A stretch of 64,000 nucleotides of DNA, from positions 1 to 64,000 of the forward strand of contig CAVZJM010000005.1 of assembly GCA_963775625.1 (NCBI GenBank), given 5' to 3'. Below the pieces are notes generated by a model. It saw only the letters and a list, made by a program, of their open reading frames with translations. It made no database searches and was not told the DNA's origin. Numbering within the stretch: position 1 is the first letter of the stretch; each line of letters starts with the position of its first letter. This document shows, piece after piece, positions 45,515-54,404 of the stretch. The stretch comes from JAIBJN01 sp963775625. GTDB taxonomy: Bacteria > Actinomycetota > Thermoleophilia > Gaiellales > Gaiellaceae. Position numbers and translations under genes: made by a program.

Positions 45515-48121
45515 TTGGCAGGCAGACTTCGAAGACTCGTCCTACTGACGCTGGCGGTGCTCACCGTCTCGCTCGGGTTGGCGGGCAACGCCGGGGCGCA
45601 GCTGACGCCGCCGTGGTGCGGCACGCCGGAGTCCGACGCGGCAGAAAACCTTCCGGACGGAACCGACCCGGCCGACCCGCCCGGCAGCTTCCCGCACATC
45701 CCCTACTACGCGATCGGCTGCACGCTCGACCAGATCGAGGCCGATCAGCTCGGCAACCGCATGACCGTGGAGGTCATCGGCCAGTCCGCGCTCGGGCGGC
45801 CGCTCTACGGGGTCGTCTTCAACCCGCGCGAGACGCCGCAGCAGATCCGCGACTATCAGCGCTGGGTTCAGTACCGCGGCCTCGCGCTCACGAATCCCGC
45901 GCGCGCGCAGGAGCTCCTGGATCGCTGGGGCGCCAACATCAAGGTCCCCGTCTTCGTCAACGGCGCCATCCACGGGAACGAGTACGAGGGCGTCGAGTCG
46001 AACATGCAGCTCATCGAGGAGCTGGCCACGACCCCGTACGGCGCGAACGCGAAGTTCGACGACATCCTCAACCACGTCATCCTCGTCTTCAACGTGATCC
46101 AGAACCCGGACGGCCGCGTGGCCGGGACGAGGGCCAACGGCAACGGCTTCGACATGAACCGCGACTTCCTCACGCAGTCGCAGTCGGAGGTCCGGGCCAC
46201 GGTGGCGCAGATTCAGAAGTGGCTGCCGGTCGAGGTGCTCGACCTCCACGGCTACGTCACCCCGACGCTGATCGAGGCGACGACGAAGCCCCACAACCCG
46301 AGCATCGAGTACGACCTCTGGCTCAAGTGGAACCAGGACCGGATCGACTTCAACGAGGCCGCCATGAACGCGGCGGGCTTCGACGTCACGCGGCCGATCA
46401 ACGACTGGTGCGCCGACGGGAGCATCCCGGTCGCCGGCATCTGCGACGACGGCACGGACCGGTTCGGCCCGCAGTGGGCCGAGAGCTGGGACGACTGGGG
46501 CCCGTTCTACACGCCGATGTACGCACAGCACGTCGGCCTCGACGGCTCCACGGTCGAGATGTGCAACCAGACGGACGGCGACTGCGGAATCCCGGGCGAC
46601 GCCATTGCGGAAACGCCCGGCCGCCTGGGCTCGTTCGAGATCCAGTACAACGTCACGACCTCGTCGCTCGAGTACGTGTCGGCGAACCGCAACGAGATGC
46701 TCCACGACGAGGCCGAGCGGTATCGCCGCGGCGTCGCGGGCGAGGCTCGCGTCGACTGCTGCGATCCCCCGTTCGACGTCGACAACAACTGGATGAAGGA
46801 GTTCCCCGACGCGTACGTGATCCCGGTCGACACCGGCCAGCGGTCGAACGCCGAGGCGAAGCGCCTCGTCGACTGGCTGCTCAGGAACGGAATCGAGGTG
46901 GACACGCTTCGCTTCGGGACGACCTTCGACGGCGTCGTCTTCGACAGGGGCTCGTACGTCGTCTGGATGGACCAGGCGCATCGCGGGCTCGCCGACACGG
47001 CGCTCAACGTCGGTCTCGACGTCTCCGACCGGATCAGCATCCTCTACGCGCCTCCGGCAGCCTGGAGCCACGGCTACCTCTGGGGCGCCGACATCGTCGA
47101 GATCCCGCTCGACTCCGGCTTCTCGCCGGTGACCAACCGGATCACCAGGACGACGACGCCTCCGGGCGGCGTCGAGGCCGGCCGTGCCGACGCCTATGCG
47201 CTCGAGCTGGACTCGGCGACGGCCGTGCGCGTCCTCAACTTGCTGGTCGGAGGTGGACTGACGGCCGAGATGGCGCTCGAAGCGTTCCCGGCCAGGACGG
47301 GCGGCACGCTGCCGGCCGGCACGATCCTCTTCGGGGCCGATCAGGCCACGAAGGTGAAGCTGGCAACGGCGGGCCGCAACAACGGCCTCCTGTTCCGGCG
47401 ACTCCTGGCCACGGATCTTCCGGCCTCGACCGATCCGATCGACCGCGTCCCGCGGATCGTCGCCCTGACGGGCGCCGTGAACCAGGACGTCTGGTCGCTC
47501 CGGAACCTCGCGTTCCCGGTGGACTTCATGACGACGGGCGCGATCAACTCGGCCCCGACCGATCCACTCGTGAACTACGACGTGATCTGGAACACCGGGA
47601 ACTGGCCGAGCGCGGCACAGCCGACCGCCCGGGCCCGCCTGACGGCGTTCTTCCTCGCCGGCGGCGGATACCTGGGATCGGGCCAGGGTGGGGCGAACTT
47701 CCTCACGGCCGGGCTCCAGACCACCAGCATGGTCGTGGACGATTCGGTGCCTCCGGGCGAACCGAACGTCGGCGAGAGCGGAATCATCCGCTGGGTGAAC
47801 GAGGGTTCGGCAAGCCCGATCACAGGCGCATACCCGGCAGAGGACACGGCGATCGTCGATCCGCCGATCTGGTTCTCCGCGGTGCCGGCGTCCTTCTCGG
47901 TGGACGCACGGCTGCCGCTGACGGACTTCTTCCTCTCGGGCATGTGGCACCTGGACGAGCCCGACTCGGCAGGGGCTCCCGGATCGCCGTTCGTCATCCA
48001 CGGGATGAACGACGCCGCCACGTCCCGACTCGTGAGCTTCGCGATGAACCCGCTCTACCGGGCGGATCCGGAGCGCGAGTGGCCGATGGTCGGCGCAGGC
48101 GCCTACTGGGCAGACCAGTAG
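45515..48121 (+). CDS. Secreted M14 zinc carboxypeptidase-like protein
   Basis: 868 residues from the TTG at 45515. Start choice: AGGAGG lies nine bases before this TTG, whereas the upstream ATG at 45497 overlaps it and has no site of its own. Signal peptide LRRLVLLTLAVLTVSLGLAG. M14 domain (about 60-380): FVNGAIHGNEYEGVE (zinc HxxE), NPDGR and GFDMNRDF (substrate Arg/Asn), EVLDLHGY (third ligand His), VGLDGSTVEMCN (catalytic Glu). The C-terminal 450 residues have a glutamine-amidotransferase-like Rossmann section and beta structure as in large D-peptidase-type M14 proteins. Probably extracellular protein degradation. Confidence 0.88.
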   Translation: MAGRLRRLVLLTLAVLTVSLGLAGNAGAQLTPPWCGTPESDAAENLPDGTDPADPPGSFPHIPYYAIGCTLDQIEADQLGNRMTVEVIGQSALGRPLYGVVFNPRETPQQIRDYQRWVQYRGLALTNPARAQELLDRWGANIKVPVFVNGAIHGNEYEGVESNMQLIEELATTPYGANAKFDDILNHVILVFNVIQNPDGRVAGTRANGNGFDMNRDFLTQSQSEVRATVAQIQKWLPVEVLDLHGYVTPTLIEATTKPHNPSIEYDLWLKWNQDRIDFNEAAMNAAGFDVTRPINDWCADGSIPVAGICDDGTDRFGPQWAESWDDWGPFYTPMYAQHVGLDGSTVEMCNQTDGDCGIPGDAIAETPGRLGSFEIQYNVTTSSLEYVSANRNEMLHDEAERYRRGVAGEARVDCCDPPFDVDNNWMKEFPDAYVIPVDTGQRSNAEAKRLVDWLLRNGIEVDTLRFGTTFDGVVFDRGSYVVWMDQAHRGLADTALNVGLDVSDRISILYAPPAAWSHGYLWGADIVEIPLDSGFSPVTNRITRTTTPPGGVEAGRADAYALELDSATAVRVLNLLVGGGLTAEMALEAFPARTGGTLPAGTILFGADQATKVKLATAGRNNGLLFRRLLATDLPASTDPIDRVPRIVALTGAVNQDVWSLRNLAFPVDFMTTGAINSAPTDPLVNYDVIWNTGNWPSAAQPTARARLTAFFLAGGGYLGSGQGGANFLTAGLQTTSMVVDDSVPPGEPNVGESGIIRWVNEGSASPITGAYPAEDTAIVDPPIWFSAVPASFSVDARLPLTDFFLSGMWHLDEPDSAGAPGSPFVIHGMNDAATSRLVSFAMNPLYRADPEREWPMVGAGAYWADQ

Positions 48122-48151
48122 ACGGCCAACCGTCAACTAAGCAACCAGCGC

Positions 48152-48182
48152 GAGGGGCGGGGAAACCCGCCCCTCGTCTTCC
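48152..48182. terminator. Bidirectional terminator
   Basis: GAGGGGCGGG (48152-48161), GAAA loop, CCCGCCCCTC (48166-48175), then GTCTTCCC. Between the convergent M14 and lipoprotein genes. Confidence 0.8.
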
Positions 48183-48185
48183 CAC

Positions 48186-49067
48186 CTACTCGACCGGCAC
48201 GAGGGCCGGGAGGAAGCGAACCATCCCGGGCCCGTACTCCTCGTCGACCAGCGCCTGTGCGCGGCCGTCCGCGTCGGCGGCCACGTCGATGAAGACCATC
48301 GGCGGGAGCCCACCCGTGTCCGACCCAAGGAGCTTGAGCCCGAGCTCTGGGAGGCGCGCCTCCACCTCCTTGCGGATCTGCGCGAGCTCCTGGGCGGTCG
48401 GAACGTCGCGCTCGACGACGCAGAGAGGGCCGTCCCACACCTCGCGGATCGCGGTCTCGTGACGGTCGGCTTGCCCCGTAAAGACGGCGACGAAGACGAC
48501 CGGGCTGAACTCCTGCAGCTCCTTGTCGAGGTGGTCGTTCCAGGAGATGACGTAGTCAGGCTGCGACCTCGCGTACGCGTGCGCCCGGCGTGCCTCCTCC
48601 TGCGTGTTGTGCTCCGGGTCGGGCGCGACCCAGCCGCCTTCGGGCTCAGGACAGGGATTCTCGTAGACGTAGGCCTCGGGCACATCGGGCTCTTCGAACG
48701 GCCCCACTTCGGCAACGGTGAACACCTCACCGTCGAACCTGCCGACAACGTGGTAGCCGCCCCAGGTCGTCCCGTCCATGGATCTCTCGCCGCCGACCGC
48801 CTCCCAGTCCCAGTTGGCAATCCGAACGTCGCCGCACTGCGGCGGCAGCGACAGCAGGATCCCACCTAGGCAGAGCATCGGCCCATCCGTGGCCTCCAGC
48901 ACAGTCGCGCTCGCCTCGTAGAGCTGCGGCGCATCGGCTGAAGGTACGGTCGGTGGCGACTCGTCTGTCGGGCTCGTGCTCCGGCCGACAGCCCCCGGCT
49001 CGCCGGAGCCGCAGGCGAAGGGCCACAAGGCTGCAAGAGCCAGCGTGGCGAGGGCGATCTTGGGCAT
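48186..49067 (-). CDS. Putative lipoprotein, paralog 1
   Basis: 293 residues. Lipoprotein signal (ALATLALAALWPFACGSGE, Cys19). The mature part shares with the next gene: an LYEA motif, CLGGILLSLPPQCG, NWDWEAV, TTWGGYHVVGRFDGEVFTV, then NPCPEPEGGWVAPDPE. Two conserved cysteine pairs suggest disulfides. Family unknown. The products of this gene and 49101-50006 are clearly related, so they arose by tandem duplication. Head-to-tail on the minus strand with 33 bases between. Confidence 0.75.
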   Translation of the reverse strand: MPKIALATLALAALWPFACGSGEPGAVGRSTSPTDESPPTVPSADAPQLYEASATVLEATDGPMLCLGGILLSLPPQCGDVRIANWDWEAVGGERSMDGTTWGGYHVVGRFDGEVFTVAEVGPFEEPDVPEAYVYENPCPEPEGGWVAPDPEHNTQEEARRAHAYARSQPDYVISWNDHLDKELQEFSPVVFVAVFTGQADRHETAIREVWDGPLCVVERDVPTAQELAQIRKEVEARLPELGLKLLGSDTGGLPPMVFIDVAADADGRAQALVDEEYGPGMVRFLPALVPVE

Positions 49068-49100
49068 GTGTCTCTTCTACGCCCTCGCTGACCCCGGGCG

Positions 49101-50006
49101 TCACTCCGCGACCGGCGTCAGCTCAGGGACGACGCGTACCAGGCCCGGTCCGAACCGCTCGTCGACCGCGGCCTGTCCTGCACCGCCTGGGTCGACGACC
49201 ACGCCCATCTCGGCGGCCAGCCCCACTGGCCCGCTGGCCGACCACAGGTACCGCAGGCCCAGCTCGTCCTGGATGAAGCCCGTGGCTTCCTCGCGGATCT
49301 CCGCAAGCTGCTCAGCGGTGGGGCCCTGTCGCTCGGTGACACACAGCGGGCCGCCCCAAACCTCGCGGATTGCGGCCTCGGCGCCGGCGGCGTCCTCGGC
49401 GACGACGACGTTCATGATCTGGAGGACCGGCTTGCCCTCGTTCAGCCTCTGAGCCAGCTCGCCGTCCGTGAAGTCACCGGCGTAGTCAACCCAGAGGGCG
49501 ACGTAGTCCGCGCGCGCTTGCGCCATCGACGCGCCTGCGGCGAAGTCCGAGTCCGCGGCTCGGCTCGGGTCGAGTGCGACCCAGCCTCCTTCGGGCTCGG
49601 GACACGGCGTGCTGAAGTCGCGCTCGCCCGCGCGATCGGCAGCGTGGCCGTCGTAGGGCCCGACCTCCTTGACCGTGAAGGTCTCGCCGTCGAACGTGCC
49701 GACGACGCGGTAGTCCCCCCACGTTGTCCCACCCGCGCTCTCCTCGCCCTCGACCGCCTCCCAGTCCCAGCCGACGAGCGGAAGGCCGCCGCACTGCGGA
49801 GGCAGGGAGTCCTCGACCCCGCCCATGCACAGCTTCGGCCCGTCCGCATCGCCCAGCACGGTCGTGTTCGCCTCGTAGAGCTGCTCGGGGTCGAGCTTCG
49901 GAACGGTGGCGGAAGACGGCTCGGCGGCCACGTCCGGGTCACCTGCGCCACACGCGGCCGACACCAGGACGCCGAGAATCACGCCGCCGAGCAGAAGCGT
50001 TCGCAT
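49101..50006 (-). CDS. Putative lipoprotein, paralog 2
   Basis: 301 residues. Signal peptide with lipobox SAAC (GGVILGVLVSAACGAG). Same module order as its neighbour at 48186-49067: QLYEANTTVL, CMGGVEDSLPPQCGG, GWDWEAVEG, TTWGDYRVVGTFDGETFTV, TPCPEPEGGWVALDP, then a helical C-terminal part (ADYVALWVDYAG, EQLAEIREEATGF). No enzyme motif seen. Gene pair of unknown function; both end in a similar PxxxPV segment. Confidence 0.75.
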   Translation of the reverse strand: MRTLLLGGVILGVLVSAACGAGDPDVAAEPSSATVPKLDPEQLYEANTTVLGDADGPKLCMGGVEDSLPPQCGGLPLVGWDWEAVEGEESAGGTTWGDYRVVGTFDGETFTVKEVGPYDGHAADRAGERDFSTPCPEPEGGWVALDPSRAADSDFAAGASMAQARADYVALWVDYAGDFTDGELAQRLNEGKPVLQIMNVVVAEDAAGAEAAIREVWGGPLCVTERQGPTAEQLAEIREEATGFIQDELGLRYLWSASGPVGLAAEMGVVVDPGGAGQAAVDERFGPGLVRVVPELTPVAE

Positions 50007-50049
50007 GCTTATTTTGACGACGGGCGGATGCGGAAAGTTCCTGGACGGA

Positions 50050-50523
50050 TCAGCGCCGGTCGAAGAGGCCTCCGAAGAGGTCGGCCACCGACGAGCCGCC
50101 TTCGATCAGCCAGTCGAGCGGCGCGCGGTCGACCACCTCCCGCATGATCCTGGCCTCGAGCCCGCCGATGCCGCCGCGCGCTTCGGCGTCGTCGATCGCC
50201 TCGAGGAGGCCCGAGCGGACCGCGCGCTCGAGCGTCTCGCGATCCCACTCGACGTCGCGGCCCAGCTCCGGGTCGATGGAGAGGACGAGCTCCTCGCGCG
50301 TCGTGTTCAGCTCGCAGGCAGCCCCGTCGAGCCCGTCGAGGACGATGCGCTGGAGCGTCGCCTGGAAGCCCTCGCCGGGGAAGGCCTCGCGCTGTTCGCA
50401 CGGATCGGCGACGGCCGGCTCGCCGTAGGTCAGGGCGCCCTTGGAGAGCTCGATGCCGATCAGCACCGCGGCCGCCAGACCGAGCGCGCCCAGCGCGAGC
50501 AATCCCTGCCGGCGGCGGCTCAC
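50050..50523 (-). CDS. Small membrane-anchored protein of unknown function
   Basis: 157 residues. One N-terminal helix (about 8-26, LLALGALGLAAAVLIGIEL) followed by an exported domain, mainly helical, with two cysteines (ADPCEQREAF, GAACELNTTREELVLS). C-terminal region rich in Glu/Asp (WDRETLERAVRSGLLEAIDDA). Starts within the end of the MFS gene (four-base overlap), so it is likely coupled to it. No family recognised. Confidence 0.65.
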   Translation of the reverse strand: MSRRRQGLLALGALGLAAAVLIGIELSKGALTYGEPAVADPCEQREAFPGEGFQATLQRIVLDGLDGAACELNTTREELVLSIDPELGRDVEWDRETLERAVRSGLLEAIDDAEARGGIGGLEARIMREVVDRAPLDWLIEGGSSVADLFGGLFDRR

Positions 50524-51887
50524 GCCACGGCCCTTCTGCCGAAGGCCAGCCCGAAGAGCCCGGCGAGGACCGCGAAGAGCGCCGAGAGCACGAAGGAGGA
50601 GCGAAAGGCCCGCGTCAGCACGGCCTGCACGGACTCGAGCAGCGAGTCGCGTGCGGCGGCGACCTCGGGGTCGCCGGCCGCACCGTTCTCCTCGAAGGGC
50701 CGCGACAGGTCGGGAATCTCACCCTCCGGCACCCGCTGGAACTCCCGGTAGAGGTCGAGCGTGATCGGAATCTTGGTCGTCAGCGGGAGCTGAGCGTCGA
50801 GGATCACCGCCGTCGCGTTCAGCGTGGCCGTCTCCTCGGCGTCGTCCAGCTCGGAGGCAAGGAGCGGCGCGACCGCCAGGAGCCCGACGACAAGGCCGAC
50901 ATGGCGCACGCCGACCGAGGTGGCGCTGCTCCGCGAGAGGTCGCCCTGCCGGGCCAGCGACGCACGCGTCAGCGGCGGCAGCGCGAGGCCCAGGCCGACG
51001 CCGGCGAGAGCCAGAGCGGGCACCGCATAGGCCGGGTCGCTGGCGGGCAGCAGGGCGAGCGCGGCGAGGCCCGCCGCCAGGAGGGCCGAGCCCCCGACGA
51101 CGTCGGCCGGCCCGGAGAGCCGAGCGGAGAGCGGCCGGGCGCACAGGGCCGCCACCGGCAACGCGCTCACGATCCCGGCTCCCGCGAGTGGGCCGTAGTC
51201 CCACACGGTGACGATCAGGAGCACAGCCAGGAAGAGCGCGCCGACGAGCGCCGCATACGTGAAGACGAGCGCGGCCGCAGAGCCGAGGGGCGCGCGGCCC
51301 TTCTCCGTCGGCGGCGGCAGCGCGCGCACGGCCGGCTGCAGGGCGGCCGCGATCGCCGCCGCGGCCAGCGGCGCCTGGACGGCGAAGATCGCACGCCAGT
51401 CGAAGGCCTCCGTGAGGACGCCGCCGAGCGCCGGGCCGACCGCGGTCCCCAGCGTCCCGGCGCCGACCCAGAGAGCCACGGCGCGCGAGCGGTCGCCGCT
51501 CAGGACGACCAGGAGCGGGAGGGAGGCCCCGAGGAGGAACGCCGCGCCGAGCCCCTGGGCGACTCTCCCGGCAACGAGCGTCTCCAGGGTCCCGGACACC
51601 GCACAGACGACGGACGCAACGAGAAAGAGCCCGAGGCCCGCGAGCGCGAGCCAGGCGGGACGCACGCGCCGTACGAGCGGCAGGAGCGCGAAGGCGCCGA
51701 TCACGACCGCGAGGTTGTACGCGGTCACGACCCACGAGATGCGGGGAATCGTGGTCTGGAGCTCCACAAACAGCTCCGGCAGGGCCAGAACGACGATCGA
51801 CGAGTCCGCGAAGGCGACGGCGATCGAGACCGCGAGCGCGATCTCGAGCAGGAGATCCCGCTTCGGGTTGACGGCCTCGGGCTCGAT
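50520..51887 (-). CDS. MFS transporter (DHA2-like), uncertain start
   Basis: Major facilitator with 12 or more helices (about 455 residues). Conserved features: ISWVVTAYNLAVVIGAF, GRVAQGLGAAFLLGASLPLL and GTLGTAVGPALGGVLTEAFDW (motif C-like). The first helix, ALAVSIAVAFADSSIVVLALP, lies upstream of the first ordinary start codon (GTG at 51767). The frame is open to a TAG just beyond 51887, and the only candidates there are ATC at 51887 (before GAG CCC GAG) or CTG codons. So either a rare start is used or a base error hides the true start. Ends overlapping the next gene. Substrate unknown. Confidence 0.8.
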   Translation of the reverse strand: MEPEAVNPKRDLLLEIALAVSIAVAFADSSIVVLALPELFVELQTTIPRISWVVTAYNLAVVIGAFALLPLVRRVRPAWLALAGLGLFLVASVVCAVSGTLETLVAGRVAQGLGAAFLLGASLPLLVVLSGDRSRAVALWVGAGTLGTAVGPALGGVLTEAFDWRAIFAVQAPLAAAAIAAALQPAVRALPPPTEKGRAPLGSAAALVFTYAALVGALFLAVLLIVTVWDYGPLAGAGIVSALPVAALCARPLSARLSGPADVVGGSALLAAGLAALALLPASDPAYAVPALALAGVGLGLALPPLTRASLARQGDLSRSSATSVGVRHVGLVVGLLAVAPLLASELDDAEETATLNATAVILDAQLPLTTKIPITLDLYREFQRVPEGEIPDLSRPFEENGAAGDPEVAAARDSLLESVQAVLTRAFRSSFVLSALFAVLAGLFGLAFGRRAVA

Positions 51888-51973
51888 GGCGGCAGCCTAT
51901 GCGCTGCCACCTTGCACGGCACGTCACATTGGTGTTTGCTTGCCCGGGCAGAAACGGGAGAAAGGGGCTTACT

Positions 51974-53071
51974 GTGGCAAGAAAACGCATTGCGGTGGGT
52001 GTGATTGCGGCGCTCGTCGTCGCCCTCGCATCAGTTGCACCGGCGACGTCCCGTCCGGACCCGGACGGCGTCGTCGTCGAAGGGCTCACCGACCCACGCG
52101 GCATCGCGGTGGCCGGCGGCCGGACCTTGCTCGTGGCCGAGGGCGACGGCCAGGTCACCAAGATCAAGCCTCGCCGTCACGGCGGAGCCAAGGTCAGCAC
52201 GTTTGCGGAGTTTCCGTTCGACCCCGAGCTCGGGCCCTTCCCGGTCGAGGTCGCCTATCAGGGCCCGAACCACGTCTGGGTGACCCTCGCCGGTGACCCT
52301 GACCCCTCGGTCGGCGGTGGAAGCGTCGTGCGCCTCAACCGCAAGGGCAAGATCACGGTCTCGGTCGACATCGCCGGCTACCAGGTCACCGATCCGGATC
52401 CCGACGACCAGGACGACTTCCCCGAGGAGTCGAACCCGTTCGGGCTCGCGACCCTCACCGGCGGAGGAGTCCTCGTCACCGACGCCGCGAACAACGACCT
52501 CCTGAAGATCAAGAAGAACAAGAAGATCAAGACGGTCGCGCGCTTCCTGCGCGAGGACGTTCCGTACCCGCCTGTCGACGTGCCGGACTTCGAGGACCCG
52601 CCGCCAGGAACGCCAACTCCGGCGGAGTCCGTCCCCACGGCCGTCGCGATCGGCCCGGACGGCGCGTGGTACGTCTCGGAGCTCAAGGGCTTCCCGTTCG
52701 TCAAGGGCACGTCCCGGATCTGGCGGATCGAGCCGGGGACGAAGAACGCGACCTGCGATCCCCTGAGCCCGGACACCGGCCCGTGCACGACCTTCGCGAC
52801 CGGGTTCACCTCCGTGATCGACCTGGCCTTCGGACGTGACGGGACGATGTACGTCCTCGAGATCGCGAAGGAGGGCCTGCTCGCCGCCGAGCTCACGGGC
52901 GACCCGTTCGGCGCGCTCTGGGCCGTCAGCGGCGGGACGAAGACGGAGCTCGCGCCCGGCACGCTGCTGGTACCCGGCGGCGTCGCGGTCGGCCACAACG
53001 GAACGCTCTCCGTCACGACGGGCACGTTCTTCGGCCCGGACGCGGGCGGCGTCGTTCGGATCAACCCCTAA
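51974..53071 (+). CDS. ScyD/ScyE-like secreted beta-propeller protein
   Basis: 365 residues from GTG 51974 (RBS GAAAGGGG). Signal peptide (IAVGVIAALVVALASVAPATS). NHL/SMP-type propeller motifs: GLTDPRGIAVAGGRTLLVAE, SNPFGLATLTGGGVLVTDAA, SVPTAVAIGPDGAWYVSELK, FTSVIDLAFGRDGTMYVLEI and VPGGVAVGHNGTLSVTTG. ScyD/ScyE family proteins are named from cyanobacterial scytonemin clusters, though actinobacteria have many copies outside such clusters. No scytonemin genes are nearby. Probably an extracellular binding protein. Confidence 0.85.
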   Translation: MARKRIAVGVIAALVVALASVAPATSRPDPDGVVVEGLTDPRGIAVAGGRTLLVAEGDGQVTKIKPRRHGGAKVSTFAEFPFDPELGPFPVEVAYQGPNHVWVTLAGDPDPSVGGGSVVRLNRKGKITVSVDIAGYQVTDPDPDDQDDFPEESNPFGLATLTGGGVLVTDAANNDLLKIKKNKKIKTVARFLREDVPYPPVDVPDFEDPPPGTPTPAESVPTAVAIGPDGAWYVSELKGFPFVKGTSRIWRIEPGTKNATCDPLSPDTGPCTTFATGFTSVIDLAFGRDGTMYVLEIAKEGLLAAELTGDPFGALWAVSGGTKTELAPGTLLVPGGVAVGHNGTLSVTTGTFFGPDAGGVVRINP

Positions 53072-53085
53072 CCGAAGCTGGGAGT

Positions 53086-53112
53086 GGCGGCCCGGCCCCC
53101 GGTCGGGCCGCC
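53086..53112. terminator. Hairpin between ScyD-like and HlyIII genes
   Basis: GGCGGCCCG (53086-53094), nine-base loop, CGGGCCGCC (53104-53112). Lies between convergent genes; no T tract. Confidence 0.6.
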
Positions 53113-53114
53113 TC

Positions 53115-53786
53115 TCAGGCGACCAGGAGCGCGATCGCGGCGAACTGACACGACGCCGCCACGACCGTGAGCAGGTGGAAGAGCTCGTGGTAGCCGAACA
53201 CGGTGGGGACGGGGTCGGGCCTGCCCACCGCGTAGACGACCGCGCCGATCGTGTAGAGGATCCCACCCGCGGCGACGAGGGCCGTGCCGGAGCCTCCTGA
53301 AGCTTCGATGATCTGGGGGAGCGCGACGACTCCGACCCAGCCGAGGAAGAGCCCTGCGCCGACCGGCACCCACCGCGGGGCGTCGAGCCAGAACAGGCGT
53401 TGGACGATCGCGAGGGCCGCCCCGATCCAGACGACTCCGAGGATCGAGAACTGCCAGGCGCCGCTCAGCACCAGCAGGCCGTAAGGCGTGTAGGTGCCGG
53501 CGATCAGCAGGTAGATGGACGCGTGGTCGAGCCGCCGCATGACCCGCCGGGCCGCAGGTCTCCAGGTGACCCGGTGGTAGAGGGCGCTGACGCCGAACGT
53601 GAGGACGAGGCTGCCACAGAACGCGGCGGCCGCGAGGCGCTCCCGTCCGCCGGGGGCCGCCCCCACGAGAACCGCGCCGAGCAGCGCGAAGACGACGAAC
53701 GCGTACAGGTGGAAGGCCCCGCGGAGGCGAGGCCTGGTCGCCGCTGGCCCGGCCGAGCTACCGGTAGCGGTAGACGATTCGGCCAC
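53115..53786 (-). CDS. Hemolysin III/PAQR family membrane protein
   Basis: 223 residues, seven helices. Family markers: SALYHRVTWRPAARRVMRRL, DHASIYLLIAGTYTPYGLLV, and the C-terminal GYHELFHLLTVVAASCQF. The His/Asp triad residues of PAQR hydrolases (SALYH, DHA, HELFH) are in place. The GTG at 53786 lies inside the end of infA, so translation may be coupled to IF-1. Function in bacteria is poorly defined (membrane lipid or stress related). Confidence 0.92.
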   Translation of the reverse strand: MAESSTATGSSAGPAATRPRLRGAFHLYAFVVFALLGAVLVGAAPGGRERLAAAAFCGSLVLTFGVSALYHRVTWRPAARRVMRRLDHASIYLLIAGTYTPYGLLVLSGAWQFSILGVVWIGAALAIVQRLFWLDAPRWVPVGAGLFLGWVGVVALPQIIEASGGSGTALVAAGGILYTIGAVVYAVGRPDPVPTVFGYHELFHLLTVVAASCQFAAIALLVA

Positions 53787-53979
53787 GGGTGAGATCGTAC
53801 GGCGACAGCTCGACCTTCACACGGTCTCCGAGAAAGATCCTGATGCGATACCGCCGCATCTTCCCCGCCGTGTAGCCGAGCGTCTCGTGGCCGTTGTCGA
53901 GCTGGATGCGGAACATCCGGTTGCGGAGGGCCTCGACGATCTCGCCCTCCATCTCGATCTTCTCTTCCTTGTCGGCGAT
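53758..53979 (-). CDS. infA: Translation initiation factor IF-1, ATC start
   Basis: 73 residues if it starts at the ATC (53979): I/M-A-D-K-E-E-K-I-E-M-E-G, then VVEAL-like EIVEALRNRMFRIQL, HETLGYTAGKMRRYRIRIF, GDRVKVELSPYDLTRGRIVY. IF-1 proteins start MAKEE or MADKEEKIE and are 70-73 residues, so the ATC codon is the conserved start position; GGGAGGAG lies a few bases before it. The only ordinary start in frame is GTG at 54012, which adds 11 residues not seen in this family. The OB-fold is otherwise complete. Followed by the hlyIII gene. Confidence 0.9.
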   Translation of the reverse strand: MADKEEKIEMEGEIVEALRNRMFRIQLDNGHETLGYTAGKMRRYRIRIFLGDRVKVELSPYDLTRGRIVYRYR

Positions 53980-54027
53980 AGCTCCTCCCTCGTTCTCAAC
54001 CCAAGGTAACACTCGGTTGCCGGGAGC

Positions 54028-54056
54028 GCCCGTGGCCGCCGGGGGCGGCCACGGGC
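54028..54056 (-). terminator. Terminator of cspA
   Basis: Perfect 13-bp stem GCCCGTGGCCGCC (54028-54040), GGG loop, complement 54044-54056. No T tract on the minus strand. Confidence 0.65.
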
Positions 54057-54071
54057 GGCTCCGGCAGCGTC

Positions 54072-54281
54072 CTACGAGGCGACCGGGGCGACGTTCGTCG
54101 CCTCCGGGCCCTTCGCGCCTTCGCGCGCCTCGTACTCGACGCGCGCGCCCTCGGCGAGGGTCTTGAAACCCTCACCGGCGATGTTCGAATGGTGCACGAA
54201 AAGATCCTTCGTGCCCTCATCAGGGGTGATGAAGCCGTACCCCTTGCTGTCGTTGAACCACTTCACGGTTCCGCTGGCCAT
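54072..54281 (-). CDS. cspA: Cold-shock protein
   Basis: 69-residue OB-fold RNA chaperone. RNP1 KGYGFITPDE and RNP2 DLFVHHSNIAG with the aromatic residues intact; begins ASGTVKWFNDS. RBS GGGAGGTG. The gene has a long 5' leader (about 110 bases to a candidate promoter), the usual site of cold-shock control in this family. Confidence 0.96.
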   Translation of the reverse strand: MASGTVKWFNDSKGYGFITPDEGTKDLFVHHSNIAGEGFKTLAEGARVEYEAREGAKGPEATNVAPVAS

Positions 54282-54404
54282 AAGAAAACACCTCCCTCAC
54301 CAAGTACAAGAACGGGTAAGGAAAGCGCCTTGCGCGAACCGGACTCGCTCTGGTTATCGCCCCGAGAATAGCAGGGCACCAGCGTTTCCCGGCATGCTGC
54401 GCCG
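54282..54404 (-). promoter_or_regulatory. 5' leader of cspA
   Basis: About 120 bases without a gene. TATTCT on the minus strand near 54380 could be a -10, which would give a leader of about 90-100 bases. The last part is T-rich just before the start. No defined fold assigned. The neighbouring 54405-54638 holds only the possible gene remnant. Confidence 0.35.
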
